From UBA12087 sp964370815 (lineage in GTDB: Bacteria > Chloroflexota > Anaerolineae > Anaerolineales > Villigracilaceae), in the NCBI GenBank assembly GCA_964370815.1, contig CAYJKQ010000013.1:6151-70150 (forward strand): a stretch of 64,000 nt of DNA. Reading direction: 5' to 3'. The notes under the pieces were generated by a model that worked only from the letters and a program-made list of their open reading frames with translations, was not told where the DNA came from and made no database searches. The translations under genes were made by a program, and so were the position numbers. This document shows, one piece after another, positions 1 to 9,018 of this stretch (position 1 is its first letter; each line of letters opens with the position of its first letter).

Positions 1-244
1 AATAATAGACAGGTGCAATCCGGGCAAAGCGAGCAACCCAATATTTCCCCTTGTCAATATTCTCTTGTTGACCATAAGCGACTGTCATGATAAAACCGGA
101 GAGAACGAAAAAGAAGACAACCATGAAAGGTCCGGTTGTAAGGGCAGGAAAATTAATCCCAATCCATGTTTTGCGACCAAAGTGAAAAATCACCACGATA
201 ACTGCTGCAACAAATCGAAAAAAGGTGAGTTGATTTATTTTCAT
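1..244 (-). CDS. Acyltransferase 3 family membrane protein, N-terminal part only
   Basis: An open frame on the minus strand starts at ATG 244-242 and runs off the left edge, giving about 81 residues. The start reads MKINQLTFFRFVAAVIVVIF, followed by HFG and a hydrophobic segment ending FFFVLSGFIM. This is the typical opening of OafA/ExoZ-type acyltransferase 3 proteins: a first membrane helix with an R-F-x-A-A motif, a histidine after it, and a second helix ending in LSGF. Such proteins O-acylate sugars of surface polysaccharides at the cytoplasmic membrane. The catalytic region and most of the roughly ten helices lie outside the window. Its place at the end of a polysaccharide locus fits. 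Confidence 0.8.
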   Translation of the reverse strand, partial: MKINQLTFFRFVAAVIVVIFHFGRKTWIGINFPALTTGPFMVVFFFVLSGFIMTVAYGQQENIDKGKYWVARFARIAPVYY

Positions 245-509
245 CCATTATCCATTTATGCAATCCTATTTAAAAAAGAAATGAAACTGCCTCTTGAAAT
301 TTCCAAAAGGAACTCTTCAAAAGATTACACGATGCTTCGTGGTCTTGTAATTGAAATTTCATTCTTTTTAATAAATCCCATTATATCAGTATAAGGTTTG
401 CAGTTAATTAAAAATGATCTGCCATACCAACAGAATTTGAATAGGATTTATATTCAGATCGAATATTCTTGTTTCCATTACAGAAAGTTAATTCTCACAT
501 CCTGAAGGA

Positions 510-1052
510 TCAATTATTCGCTTCAATGGTCTTGATTTTCCTGGCTGGAACTCCCCCAACAACTATCAATCGAGGAACATCTTTTGTTACGACCGCACCA
601 GCAGCAACTACAGAACCCTCGCCAATAGTTACTCCTGGCAGGATAATAGCGCCCGCACCTATCCATACTCCATCCTCAACGAAGATGGGTTTAGTGTGTG
701 TCTTTCGCCTTTTTCCCTGTGAGTATTGAACTTCATGATTAACGGTCTCAAACAAGACTCTCGGTCCTATTTGAACATGTTCTCCTATGTTTATCTTGTC
801 TTTTGGGCATCCAAAACTTATATCAGAATTTACCAGGGTATCTTTTCCTATATAAACATTGTGAGCTGCACCTACAGGTCGTATGCTTATTGGCCCCACT
901 ATGGTACATTTGCTTGAGATCCTAATCCCCGCCATTCGGAACAATGTTATTCGCATAGAATTTAGGAATTTTGTCCTGGGCAGGAAATTAGCAAGGGGCA
1001 AAAAGATTAATTCTATTAATTTATACGATAAAGTTTTTATTTTATTTTCCAT
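510..1052 (-). CDS. Hexapeptide-repeat acyltransferase (MAT/NodL-like)
   Basis: The 180-residue protein has an N-terminal basic/hydrophobic stretch (about 1-45), then hexad-repeat sequence (IGKDTLVN, INIGEHVQIG, VWIGAGAIILPGVTIGEGSVVAAGAVV) that predicts a left-handed beta helix. The segment NHEV near residue 107 carries the family's catalytic-type histidine, and the C-terminus VVGGVPARKIK is the standard closing motif of maltose/galactoside-type O-acetyltransferases. Known members move acetyl from acetyl-CoA to a sugar hydroxyl. The sugar acceptor cannot be read from sequence. It lies in the same orientation as the surrounding glycosyltransferase and sulfotransferase genes, so acetylation of the surface polymer is inferred. 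Confidence 0.85.
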   Translation of the reverse strand: MENKIKTLSYKLIELIFLPLANFLPRTKFLNSMRITLFRMAGIRISSKCTIVGPISIRPVGAAHNVYIGKDTLVNSDISFGCPKDKINIGEHVQIGPRVLFETVNHEVQYSQGKRRKTHTKPIFVEDGVWIGAGAIILPGVTIGEGSVVAAGAVVTKDVPRLIVVGGVPARKIKTIEANN

Positions 1053-1250
1053 TTTTTTTCCAAAACCTATAATTTTTATATTGACTTCTAATTGATCAAG
1101 ATAAATATCAATTGATATCCAATCTTTCCTCCTGTACGGTTATTTCATCTTGGAATTGTCGTCCTGGAAGACCAAGCAATTATATGACCAAGAAATTGAG
1201 AAAAAACACATTTGTTATTCATCAGAGATCAGAAATATAAGAATCCATAC

Positions 1251-2483
1251 CTAATTATTTTCCAACCACTTTTTCATGTATTCAAAATAATCAGTCAGCA
1301 CCTTCCTCTTTGACCAATTTTCAACAACCCAGGACCTTCCTTTTTGACCGAGGGAGTTCATTTTAGTTGGGTTTTTCGATAAATCGAGAATAGCATCAGC
1401 CAGGATCACAGTCTCTTGTGGCGGTACAACAACTCCCAATTGTCCGACGATCTCAGCCAATTGCGTACCGGGATTTGCGGTTGTAATGACAACTTTTCCA
1501 CTTGCCAACATCCCTGAGAGTTTGGATGGCATGACCAGGTCAGCTGCATCAGCCCGTTGGGGTAAGATATGAATATCTGCAATATTCAACAACTGGTTCA
1601 ATTTTTCAAGAGGCTGCAAAGGTATGAATTGGACATTAGGGAGGTCTTGTGCATCCTTCTCCAAATTCTTCCGAATTGCTCCGTCTCCACATAAAACAAA
1701 GTGAATAGTTGATTGTTTCTTCAAATGCCTGGCAGCTTTCAACACATATTCAAGCCCTTGTTTGTGTCCCATATTTCCTGAATATAATACAATAGTTTTT
1801 TTATCAGGAATATGCAATTCCTTTTTTATTGATTCTTGCTCCTTTAACAAAGGATAAATCAATCCGGTATCCACCCAATTAGGAAATAAAAAATAGTTTC
1901 CAGGAGCGATCCCTTTTGATTCAATTCGAGCAAGCATCTGATTTGAGATAGTGGAAATTTGATCAAATTGCTTTAAGATCCATCGTTCTACTCCACCTGC
2001 CACTTTTGTGAATAAATTATTGCTAGATAACATCCCCATGTTGGAAGCAGCATCCAATTCGAAGTCTTGAATATGTAACCAGGCTTTTGCCCCGCTTAAT
2101 CGTGCCATTAATAATACAGAAGGCGTATTAAATAAGGTGGGGGCAATGCACAAAACAAGATCGGGTTTCCAAAGACATTGACCTAAAAGCACAGGAAAAC
2201 TTGAAATAGCGAAAGTGAGCAGGTGCAACAGGCGAGTGATCCCGGTTGGCTTGCGGGGAACCCAGATGGGGCAGCGCTGCACCCATACTCCCTGCCAAGA
2301 CTCATGTTGATACCTCCAGGGAAAGTACCCTGCTTGAACCTCCCATTGTGGATAATAAGGTGGGGCAGTTACCACATGTACGTTGGATCCCTGCTCAGCA
2401 AAAAAAGATGCCATCTCCCCTGTATATTTGCCAATACCGGTAAGTTCTGGGTGGAAGTTGATACCGACGATGAGAATACGCAT
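1251..2483 (-). CDS. GT4 glycosyltransferase, WcaI-like
   Basis: About 410 residues with two Rossmann-like halves. The opening (MRILIVGINFHPELTGIGKY) and the following TAPPYYPQW motif match the WcaI family of colanic-acid glycosyltransferases. The C-terminal half has the GT4 nucleotide-sugar signature: VLYSGNMGHKQGLEYV, then HILPQRADAADLVMPSKLSGMLASGK with the E/S-rich donor site. These enzymes act at the cytoplasmic face and extend lipid-linked repeat units. I chose the ATG at 2483 because MRILIVG is the conserved family start. A GTG at 2498 would add five residues and has an AGGTG nearby. Donor and acceptor sugars are unknown. Confidence 0.88.
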   Translation of the reverse strand: MRILIVGINFHPELTGIGKYTGEMASFFAEQGSNVHVVTAPPYYPQWEVQAGYFPWRYQHESWQGVWVQRCPIWVPRKPTGITRLLHLLTFAISSFPVLLGQCLWKPDLVLCIAPTLFNTPSVLLMARLSGAKAWLHIQDFELDAASNMGMLSSNNLFTKVAGGVERWILKQFDQISTISNQMLARIESKGIAPGNYFLFPNWVDTGLIYPLLKEQESIKKELHIPDKKTIVLYSGNMGHKQGLEYVLKAARHLKKQSTIHFVLCGDGAIRKNLEKDAQDLPNVQFIPLQPLEKLNQLLNIADIHILPQRADAADLVMPSKLSGMLASGKVVITTANPGTQLAEIVGQLGVVVPPQETVILADAILDLSKNPTKMNSLGQKGRSWVVENWSKRKVLTDYFEYMKKWLENN

Positions 2484-2698
2484 AATTAAACCAGACACCT
2501 ATTGTAATTGAGGGATTCGATATAGCAGAATCTTTAAAGCTTAGGAGCAAATACTAATGAACTAATAATCTTAGGTATTATATCCATAATAATGATCGGA
2601 TCTAAATGGTTCTCCCGCTAAACAATTGACTAAGATATGGTGGAGCGTATCTGAAGTTGCCAAAATCAATTTACAAGAGAGCGAAACTCAATAATTAA

Positions 2699-2815
2699 GC
2701 ATTTCGTTGGGTTTAACCCTGCCCTGGGAAAAGCAACCAGGATCTACGGCGGGTACTTCGCTGGGCTGTGGCTCCGCTCCCGGAAAGCACATTGAAGCCC
2801 CTCAACCCATCCTAC
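2699..2815. repeat. Possible small GC-rich palindromic element between polysaccharide genes
   Basis: The gap 2484-2859 holds no gene. Within it, bases 2699-2815 are clearly richer in GC than the flanks. They begin with GTTGGGTTT and end with CTCAACCCATCCTAC, so TGGGTT occurs in inverted orientation at the two ends. Short non-coding elements with GTAGG-TGGGTT type ends are scattered in many bacterial genomes. Assignment as such a repeat is inference from one copy. Confidence 0.35.
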
Positions 2816-2859
2816 TAAAATCCGAAATTATGTAGATTTGGCAAGAATACCACCAAAAT

Positions 2860-3750
2860 TTACCAGTTATGGTCTTGCTCATATTCCAATTCAAGCAGAG
2901 CGTCTCCAATGCTTTCCTTGTATGCATCTTTGACTTTTTCTGAAAATACTTTCTTCCACCCACCTGTTTCTCCAGCCCTGAAATGCGCCGCTTCTTTGAG
3001 ATCTTTAGAAGAAGTAAACTTCTTGATCATTTTTTCAATTTCTTCTTTTGAAATTTGGATCTCACATAATGAACAGACCTTGAGAAAGACTTCTGTTGGA
3101 TCCTGATGCATTTGTTCATAGGTTACAACAATACCATTTGAATCGATATTCTTTAATGAACGGATGATCCAATCAGCATATGAGCGACCCAATTCTCTTG
3201 AAAAGAGGAGTAATCCATCTTCCAGAGATAAAGAATTAAAAAAAGGATACATCGGATGCCAGGGTCTATTACTTACAAAATGTACATAACTGATAGCCAC
3301 ATCACGCAGATCTCGATACATGAACACATACTTGATTTTATTGATCTTGATCATTTCTAAATTATGGTCGGATAGATGGGAATGCGTTTTCACCACCAAT
3401 AATTTATTTCGATTCCTGGAGAAATAACGACTGGGAATATCATAATTGATACTCTCACCTTCTTTCAGCCCAAAGAATAACATGCCAGGAAACATCGTAC
3501 TTTGAAAACCTGGTAAACCAGCCAACATCTTCTCCAACCATGTTGTGCCACTCTTTGGAAGTCCCAAGATCAAGATGTTTGGATGGGGGTAATTCTTCCC
3601 AAAGCGAATATGCCCCAGATAACCATTCCACAATTCAAGAATATAACGCGGATAAATTAAAATCTTTAGAAAGAACCGCGCTGATCCCGGCCATTTTTTT
3701 ACATAGGATCGCATTGCTTTTTCCAAAGAATTTTCAATTTTAATTAACAT
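2860..3750 (-). CDS. Sulfotransferase 1 (PAPS-dependent)
   Basis: A 296-residue protein. ILGLPKSGTTWLEKML (about 61-76) is the 5'-phosphosulfate-binding loop of the cytosolic-type sulfotransferase family (Pfam Sulfotransfer_1). YVFMYRDLRDVAISYVHF (about 140-158) is the 3'-phosphate-binding segment, and the C-terminal FRAGETGGWKKVF matches the conserved family motif that closes over PAPS. The length is normal. It would transfer sulfate from PAPS to a hydroxyl, here most likely on a polysaccharide precursor, given the glycosyltransferases on both sides. It is the most eukaryote-like in layout of the four sulfotransferases in this locus. The acceptor is unknown. Confidence 0.88.
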   Translation of the reverse strand: MLIKIENSLEKAMRSYVKKWPGSARFFLKILIYPRYILELWNGYLGHIRFGKNYPHPNILILGLPKSGTTWLEKMLAGLPGFQSTMFPGMLFFGLKEGESINYDIPSRYFSRNRNKLLVVKTHSHLSDHNLEMIKINKIKYVFMYRDLRDVAISYVHFVSNRPWHPMYPFFNSLSLEDGLLLFSRELGRSYADWIIRSLKNIDSNGIVVTYEQMHQDPTEVFLKVCSLCEIQISKEEIEKMIKKFTSSKDLKEAAHFRAGETGGWKKVFSEKVKDAYKESIGDALLELEYEQDHNW

Positions 3751-3801
3751 AGTTCTCCTGAATCAATAACATGTTGGATAGGATTGGATAGGTAACAGAT
3801 C

Positions 3802-4362
3802 CTATCTTTCTTTTACTTCCCTTCTCTTCATTGGTTTTGCCGGGTTGCCATAACAGATCATTCCTGCGGGAAGGTCATCCAATACAGTGCTTCTGGCACC
3901 GATCACGCTGCCTGTACCTATGGAAACTCCTGGCGCAATGAAAACATCAGCTGCAACCCAAACCTGGTCTGCAATTCTGACAGGGCTGGCATAGAGATCG
4001 AAAGTTACGGATGTGTAATCGTGGCTCCCTGCACATACATAGGACTGTTGCGAAATGACGGAATGGTTTCCGATTGAAATTTCTCCCAGAGAATAAAGGA
4101 TCGTATTGTCACCGATCCGGCAATAATTTCCAATCGACACTTTCCATGGATAAGTGAACCGGGCAGAAGGTCGTATGCGAACATTTTCACCTACTTTTGC
4201 GCCAAATATTCGTAGCAGAAAATTTCTCCATCCATACAAGAATTGAGGCGACCAGGCAAAAAAAGTTCCCTGCACTATCCACCAGAGTTGGACAATAAAA
4301 GCTGAACGCCCACGAAATTCTTTATCAGGTTTTACATGACCCAGTTCTTGAAATTGTTGCAT
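3802..4362 (-). CDS. WcaF-like O-acetyltransferase
   Basis: A 186-residue hexapeptide-repeat protein. The N-terminal WWIVQGTFFAWSPQF segment and the following GWRNFLLRIFGAKVG are characteristic of the WcaF/colanic-acid acetyltransferase group. Beta-helix hexads follow (IGNYCRIGDNTILYS, ISIGNHSVISQQSYVCAGSHDY), with the catalytic histidine expected in GSHDY. The end, DLPAGMICYGNPAKPMKRR, is the usual WcaF finish. It lies 19 bases upstream of the next GT gene in the same direction, so co-transcription is likely. Together with the WcaI-like gene it gives the locus a colanic-acid-like flavour, but the rest of that pathway is not present here. Confidence 0.88.
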   Translation of the reverse strand: MQQFQELGHVKPDKEFRGRSAFIVQLWWIVQGTFFAWSPQFLYGWRNFLLRIFGAKVGENVRIRPSARFTYPWKVSIGNYCRIGDNTILYSLGEISIGNHSVISQQSYVCAGSHDYTSVTFDLYASPVRIADQVWVAADVFIAPGVSIGTGSVIGARSTVLDDLPAGMICYGNPAKPMKRREVKER

Positions 4363-4381
4363 TCAATTCTCCATATAGAAT

Positions 4382-5512
4382 TTATTTCAGGATGCTTGAG
4401 TAGAATGATAACCATTTCTCTGCAACCACATCCCAGGAATAATTTTCCTTTGCCAATTTAAAGGATCGTTCTCCACGCTCAAGTCTTTCATCAAGAGACC
4501 AGCGCAGGACCTTTTGAAGAGAATCTGTTAATTCATCAATCGTAGGATGGATGAGCAATCCTCCGCCTTTCTCCCAATCCAGAAGTCCTGTTTCAAAAGT
4601 AGTAATCGTAGGAGTTTTACAAATGGCGGCTTCCAGGTTAACCAACCCGACAACCTCAGAATAGGAAGGCACTAATACAACCCACGATCTATTCAGAGCT
4701 TTCCATTTGTCTTTTCCATAGATGGGTCCAACAAAACTAACCCTATTTTCCAGGTTTAATTGAGCGCATAGATCCTGCAATGAGCCTGTATACCCGGGGA
4801 TACTTTCAGAACCAGCGATATTCAGATGCCAACCAAGGTCTTCAATTAATCTGGATAAAGAATTTAATATTAACTCAATCCCCTTTTTAGGATGTAATCT
4901 TCCCAAGAACAACAATTGTTTATTATTATCAGCAACTTTGGATAACTCAAGTGGTGCGGAAATATCGATCGCGTTCGGGATCAAGACGGAATTAAATCCA
5001 GGGAAGAAAACTTGAAGGTTCTTTGCTTCAAGAGCTGTTATCGCATGGATGGTTGTACCAATTGGGATGAGTGGTTTAAAGACTAATTTCAGGTATAACA
5101 GTTTTTTTATTCTCTGCAATAATCCCTGGTCATATATCAACCAAGGTTCCAGCATTCCATGAGAAGAGATTACCACAGGTATATTTTTATTCCCAACAGC
5201 CTTTAATGCAGCCCATTGGGCAGCCAACCAAATGGAATGGATATGAACGATATCGATATGATAATTCTGTAAAATACTTTCAATTTTCTTAACAATCCCA
5301 GGTGACCAATGCCAAAAAGATCCTGATCGGGAAGGTGGAAGGATGATCTCTTTTACCTTTTCATCCTTTTCTACTTCCTCCCTTGCAACTGAACAAATAT
5401 ATATATTAAGGTTTTCATCCTTGTTAACCAGGCAATTAGCCAGCTGGGATGTCAGTGTCGTTACACCCGAGAGAGCATTAGAATGATCTGGTGTGATAAA
5501 TAAAATATTCAT
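4382..5512 (-). CDS. GT4 family glycosyltransferase
   Basis: About 376 residues from the ATG at 5512. The frame is open to 5611, but MNILFITPDHSNALSGVTT is the normal GT4 opening and the extra 33 residues look non-coding. Conserved parts are HIHSIWLAAQW (N-domain), VVISSHGMLEPWLI (the HG motif typical of WcaA/RfaG-like enzymes), LLFLGRLHPKKGIELIL (donor-domain start), and VLVPSYSEVVGLVNLEAAICKTPTI, which carries the E-x7-E nucleotide-sugar site. It would add one sugar to the lipid-linked repeat unit. It is probably co-transcribed with the WcaF-like gene just downstream. Confidence 0.88.
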   Translation of the reverse strand: MNILFITPDHSNALSGVTTLTSQLANCLVNKDENLNIYICSVAREEVEKDEKVKEIILPPSRSGSFWHWSPGIVKKIESILQNYHIDIVHIHSIWLAAQWAALKAVGNKNIPVVISSHGMLEPWLIYDQGLLQRIKKLLYLKLVFKPLIPIGTTIHAITALEAKNLQVFFPGFNSVLIPNAIDISAPLELSKVADNNKQLLFLGRLHPKKGIELILNSLSRLIEDLGWHLNIAGSESIPGYTGSLQDLCAQLNLENRVSFVGPIYGKDKWKALNRSWVVLVPSYSEVVGLVNLEAAICKTPTITTFETGLLDWEKGGGLLIHPTIDELTDSLQKVLRWSLDERLERGERSFKLAKENYSWDVVAEKWLSFYSSILK

Positions 5513-5747
5513 AAAATAGATGACCTGCGGTAACACGAAATCAATAATGATAATTCTCCCTTTATCGATTGTTGTGCGAGGTTGAAGGTTTGATGTATCA
5601 CTTCTGGTCACTTTCCATTAATTTGAATCAAATTTGATGGTATCCGAAGTAAAGGAGCGATCGTTTTCTGAATAAACAAAATGCCAGGATTTTGATCGAG
5701 CAATTCAAATCTTTTCTTTCTTGTTTGATCTCGATCCTGGAAAATAA

Positions 5748-6659
5748 TTAATTGCCCAAGGTTCCATATTCTTTTGAATGATAATAGTCTCGATAGTATT
5801 CCTTCAGTTTTACCATTAAATTGGGAGGGATCGTTTCCTTTTCCTTTTGTTGAGAAATGTTTACTTTTCGATAAATTGGTTCAATGATCATTTTTCTAAT
5901 TTGATGCAACCCCTTCCTGATGAAGGGTTTATTATATACACGCATGTATAAGAACTTTGATAACCCATGATAGACATTTTGAAGTTTATTGTTCTTAACG
6001 GAAATTGACACGTTGTGTTGAATAAAATCTTTTTCTTGAAAACCATCGCATGAAATATTCAAAAAACTGCAAATATCTCTCATCATTTCTTCTGGTTGTC
6101 CTTTTAGCCGATCAAAGGATAAAACTAAAATGCGTTCTTCCCCAAATATTTCAATAAAAGATCTCAGGAAATTTGAATAATTGCCTTGCTCCAGGGCTCG
6201 AAATGCTTGTATATTTCGATCCGCATTGCCTCCCAATTGAGCCTCAATATAATCCACTAAATTCAACCTAGAGTTAATTTGTCCAACCTGCTTACCAAAT
6301 TGATACCACGATCTCAACCTGTCGATTGGATCCCTCAGTATAAAAATCCATCGTACATTGTCCAAGCCTAGTGCTTCTTTTACCCGTGAAGGTGTGCCTG
6401 GCGAAAAGAGATAATCAGGTGTTGCCTCAAGGTATAACTTACGGTTGCAATGGAAATAGTCCAAATATTGATCAAGACCAGTGTCTTCATAATAGGACTC
6501 CACGGAGAGAGGATAAGTCTTATCCAGGAAAAAGCGTGTTTCCTTCAGAGTGGAACAACAAATTTCTTCGTGTTTTTCCAAATACCTATAAAGGGAAGTG
6601 GTTCCAGATTTTGTTGCTCCACCAATAATGACGAACTTTCGGTCGTTGATAGTTTCCAT
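5748..6659 (-). CDS. Sulfotransferase 2 (PAPS-dependent)
   Basis: About 303 residues. IIGGATKSGTTSLYRYL near the N-terminus is the 5'-phosphosulfate loop, and WIFILRDPIDRLRSWY the 3'-phosphate segment. This arrangement, with the loop within 20 residues of the start, resembles the bacterial/NDST-like sulfotransferases (Pfam Sulfotransfer_1 or _3). The start at ATG 6659 has AGGA eight bases upstream. A TTG at 6689 would add ten residues and overlap the upstream gene by 13 bases. Its sequence differs strongly from the other three sulfotransferases, so it probably has a different position or sugar specificity (inference). Confidence 0.87.
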   Translation of the reverse strand: METINDRKFVIIGGATKSGTTSLYRYLEKHEEICCSTLKETRFFLDKTYPLSVESYYEDTGLDQYLDYFHCNRKLYLEATPDYLFSPGTPSRVKEALGLDNVRWIFILRDPIDRLRSWYQFGKQVGQINSRLNLVDYIEAQLGGNADRNIQAFRALEQGNYSNFLRSFIEIFGEERILVLSFDRLKGQPEEMMRDICSFLNISCDGFQEKDFIQHNVSISVKNNKLQNVYHGLSKFLYMRVYNKPFIRKGLHQIRKMIIEPIYRKVNISQQKEKETIPPNLMVKLKEYYRDYYHSKEYGTLGN

Positions 6660-6676
6660 AAATGTTTTCCTGGAGG

Positions 6677-7570
6677 CTACCTGTTCCAAAGGGAAAAATC
6701 GCGACTTAGAAATACTCCCAATTCATTATTATGGGGCGTATAGAAATCTATTAACCATTGCCTTAAATCCTCGTCAATTTTCGGATATTCGAAGGGAACA
6801 TCATTCCAACGGGCTAATTTAATTTTGGATCTTCTCATCCAAACACGAAATTTAAGAGGAAGAATTTGTGCCAGCAACCTGCTCCCCGAAAAAGTTGAAT
6901 AGAGTATTTTCGCTAATGCAGGAAAGCGCGGTTTCGCTGCACTATTTACCTGGCGATCCTTCTCAATTTCAATCGGGGTTAAACCAATTTTCTTTAGAAG
7001 ATCATTGCAAACCCCCTGAGTGTCACTTTTAAAATCCTCTACAGTAAAAATATTAATTTGGTTTGCCGGAAATATCTCATATACTTTCCGTAAATATTTC
7101 ACGTATTTACCAACCTCGAGGTAGGCAACGTTGAACTTCTTTAATGAATCAAGATCCTGTGAATTAATGGAGTTCTTGATGGCAGACATTGGATCGGATG
7201 TATTTTGTTCCTCCCTCCGACGGGCATACCAATATGCTGAATAAGCACGATTAACAGGATTGCGTAAAAAAACCACTATTTGAACTTCTGGATTGTGATC
7301 ATACAACCGTCTTAATGCGGTCTCAGAATACATTGCCAAAACATTTTTGGCGATAACGATCCGACTTGACCCTTTTATATTAGGTAAAAAATAAGTGGAC
7401 CAAATAGCGTCAAATCCCTTTTGATATTCTTCCTCAAAAGTGAGATATGGAAGTTCGTTGGTGTTATGGGAAACAAGTTCCGGGTGTTGTATCAGGTATT
7501 CTCTTAGTGAAGAAGTGCCGGCTTTTTGTGTACCTATTATGAATAAATCAATTTTTTTATTATTAACCAC
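6677..7570 (-). CDS. Sulfotransferase 3 (NDST-like domain)
   Basis: A 297-residue protein from a GTG start at 7570. LFIIGTQKAGTSSLREYL (about 9-26) is the PAPS 5'-phosphosulfate loop, and IVVFLRNPVNRAYSAYWYARR the 3'-phosphate site. The NPVNRAYSAYW form is typical of the heparan-sulfate N-deacetylase/N-sulfotransferase-like branch. It sits immediately upstream of sulfotransferase 2, with only 17 bases between this stop and the next ATG, so the two are very likely translated from one mRNA. The acceptor is unknown. Extracytoplasmic targeting is not evident, so sulfation would occur before export. Confidence 0.87.
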   Translation of the reverse strand: MVNNKKIDLFIIGTQKAGTSSLREYLIQHPELVSHNTNELPYLTFEEEYQKGFDAIWSTYFLPNIKGSSRIVIAKNVLAMYSETALRRLYDHNPEVQIVVFLRNPVNRAYSAYWYARRREEQNTSDPMSAIKNSINSQDLDSLKKFNVAYLEVGKYVKYLRKVYEIFPANQINIFTVEDFKSDTQGVCNDLLKKIGLTPIEIEKDRQVNSAAKPRFPALAKILYSTFSGSRLLAQILPLKFRVWMRRSKIKLARWNDVPFEYPKIDEDLRQWLIDFYTPHNNELGVFLSRDFSLWNR

Positions 7571-7591
7571 GTTATAACTCCCGAATTATGT

Positions 7592-8941
7592 TCAATGAGG
7601 ATCAAGTATTTTGGGGGATTTGTAAAATGCCAGACAATTGATTCCCAATTTTTTATACACGATCCACCATAACATCATATTCCATGTTACCAACGAAATC
7701 ACCATCGCAATTGAAGAACCGATGATCCCCCATATCGGAAGTAACAGCAAATTGATCACGACATTTAACACAACTGCAAATGCCAATGCCTTGGCGGTAT
7801 CTCTTTCATGGTGGGACATATTCAACAAGTTGCCCACTGAACCAACCCCTGAATTGATAAGTTGCCCTCCCAATAATATCATCAACGGGATATAAGCTGA
7901 TTCATAAGAGGGTCCAAACACCTTCCGTAGAAATAGTTTCCCGAAGACAATGAAACCGATCGTGATGGCCAGGTTGAAGAATAAGATAACACGTGAACTT
8001 GCAGTAACCAGGCGCTGCAATTTTATTTTATTCCCCAGAGCAAATAATTCCGCAAATCGAGGCACAACCACCTGGTTTACAGCCAAGAGACCAAAAGAAG
8101 CCAATAAAGATACTTGTGTAGCCACACGAAAAATACCAATATCAGCATCCTCTAAAAAGAATCCCTGGAGCAATATCGAAGCTTGATGGTTAATGATATT
8201 CATACCACCAATGAATGCCAGTGGGAGAGCGCTGATCAACCAGGAACGATTTTCAATACGCGGTTCTGCAAGACGAACCAGTTCGGGAGTAGCCCGCCAG
8301 AGTAGCCAGGCACCAATGGCAAAAGCCAGTGCAGAGGCTATCACATATAATGCCATTGAAAATGGGGCAGAGAACTTTACACTTCCAATCAACATACCGC
8401 CCAAAAGCAAAAGGACAAAAATTCCGGGGCGCAGTAAGAATTCCGGTAATTGTCCAGAAACTATCCGCTTTAAGCCTCGCAAAGCTGCTCCGCGCAGATC
8501 TCCTAAAGCAATAAGGGGTACCAAAGCCAATGCCCAAATAAAGGTTTCCAAACGACTGCCAGCAAGGGACTGTCTAAATAACAGGATTGTAATTACCGAC
8601 AATCCAACCAGACTTAGCGAGATGATCCCGGTTGTCCGGCTGGACCAAACCCATACTCCTTGGACTGCTGAATAATCCTCTCTTGCCATTCCACTCGCAG
8701 TTTCGCGTATGATGAGAGCCGGTAAGCCAAATTCCGAAGGAACCGTTAACAAGGTTACGAGTGCAATTACATAAGAATAGACCCCATAATCTGCTGGACC
8801 AAGTATGCGCGCAAGGATGGCAGTGCTGGCAAATGCAAGCCCAACGCTGACTAATTTCAGTATCAAACTATAAAAAGTTTCACGACCAATTCGAGATCTA
8901 ATGGCTTTATCAATGTACAATCGGGCACGCTCAATAAGCAT
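7592..8941 (-). CDS. Polysaccharide flippase, Wzx/MATE-like
   Basis: About 449 residues, strongly hydrophobic, with around 12-14 predicted membrane helices. Pfam polysaccharide-synthesis features are visible: FYSLILKLVSVGLAFASTAILARILGPADYGVYSY at the start is the classic Wzx opening, with LARxLGPxxYG. I chose ATG 8941 because GGAG lies four bases upstream; the frame is open to 8968. Wzx proteins move lipid-linked repeat units across the cytoplasmic membrane. Its presence beside a Wzy-like and a Wzz-like gene indicates a Wzx/Wzy-dependent assembly route. The gene ends 21 bases before the GTG of sulfotransferase 3. Confidence 0.9.
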   Translation of the reverse strand: MLIERARLYIDKAIRSRIGRETFYSLILKLVSVGLAFASTAILARILGPADYGVYSYVIALVTLLTVPSEFGLPALIIRETASGMAREDYSAVQGVWVWSSRTTGIISLSLVGLSVITILLFRQSLAGSRLETFIWALALVPLIALGDLRGAALRGLKRIVSGQLPEFLLRPGIFVLLLLGGMLIGSVKFSAPFSMALYVIASALAFAIGAWLLWRATPELVRLAEPRIENRSWLISALPLAFIGGMNIINHQASILLQGFFLEDADIGIFRVATQVSLLASFGLLAVNQVVVPRFAELFALGNKIKLQRLVTASSRVILFFNLAITIGFIVFGKLFLRKVFGPSYESAYIPLMILLGGQLINSGVGSVGNLLNMSHHERDTAKALAFAVVLNVVINLLLLPIWGIIGSSIAMVISLVTWNMMLWWIVYKKLGINCLAFYKSPKILDPH

Positions 8942-9018
8942 TGGTCTCCAATTTTTTATACAGATCATCAGAAATGAATTCGTAGAGTATTTGGAATATC
9001 AGGATCAAAGCAGATAAA

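Noticed and set aside
65..394. Plus-strand frame of 109 codons at the left edge
   Set aside because: It is antisense to the clear acyltransferase 3 start (244 to 1, minus) and its translation has no family-like pattern.
8193..8675. 160-codon plus-strand frame inside the flippase gene
   Set aside because: Antisense to a typical Wzx protein; its composition (rich in R, K, P, S) is that of a shadow frame.
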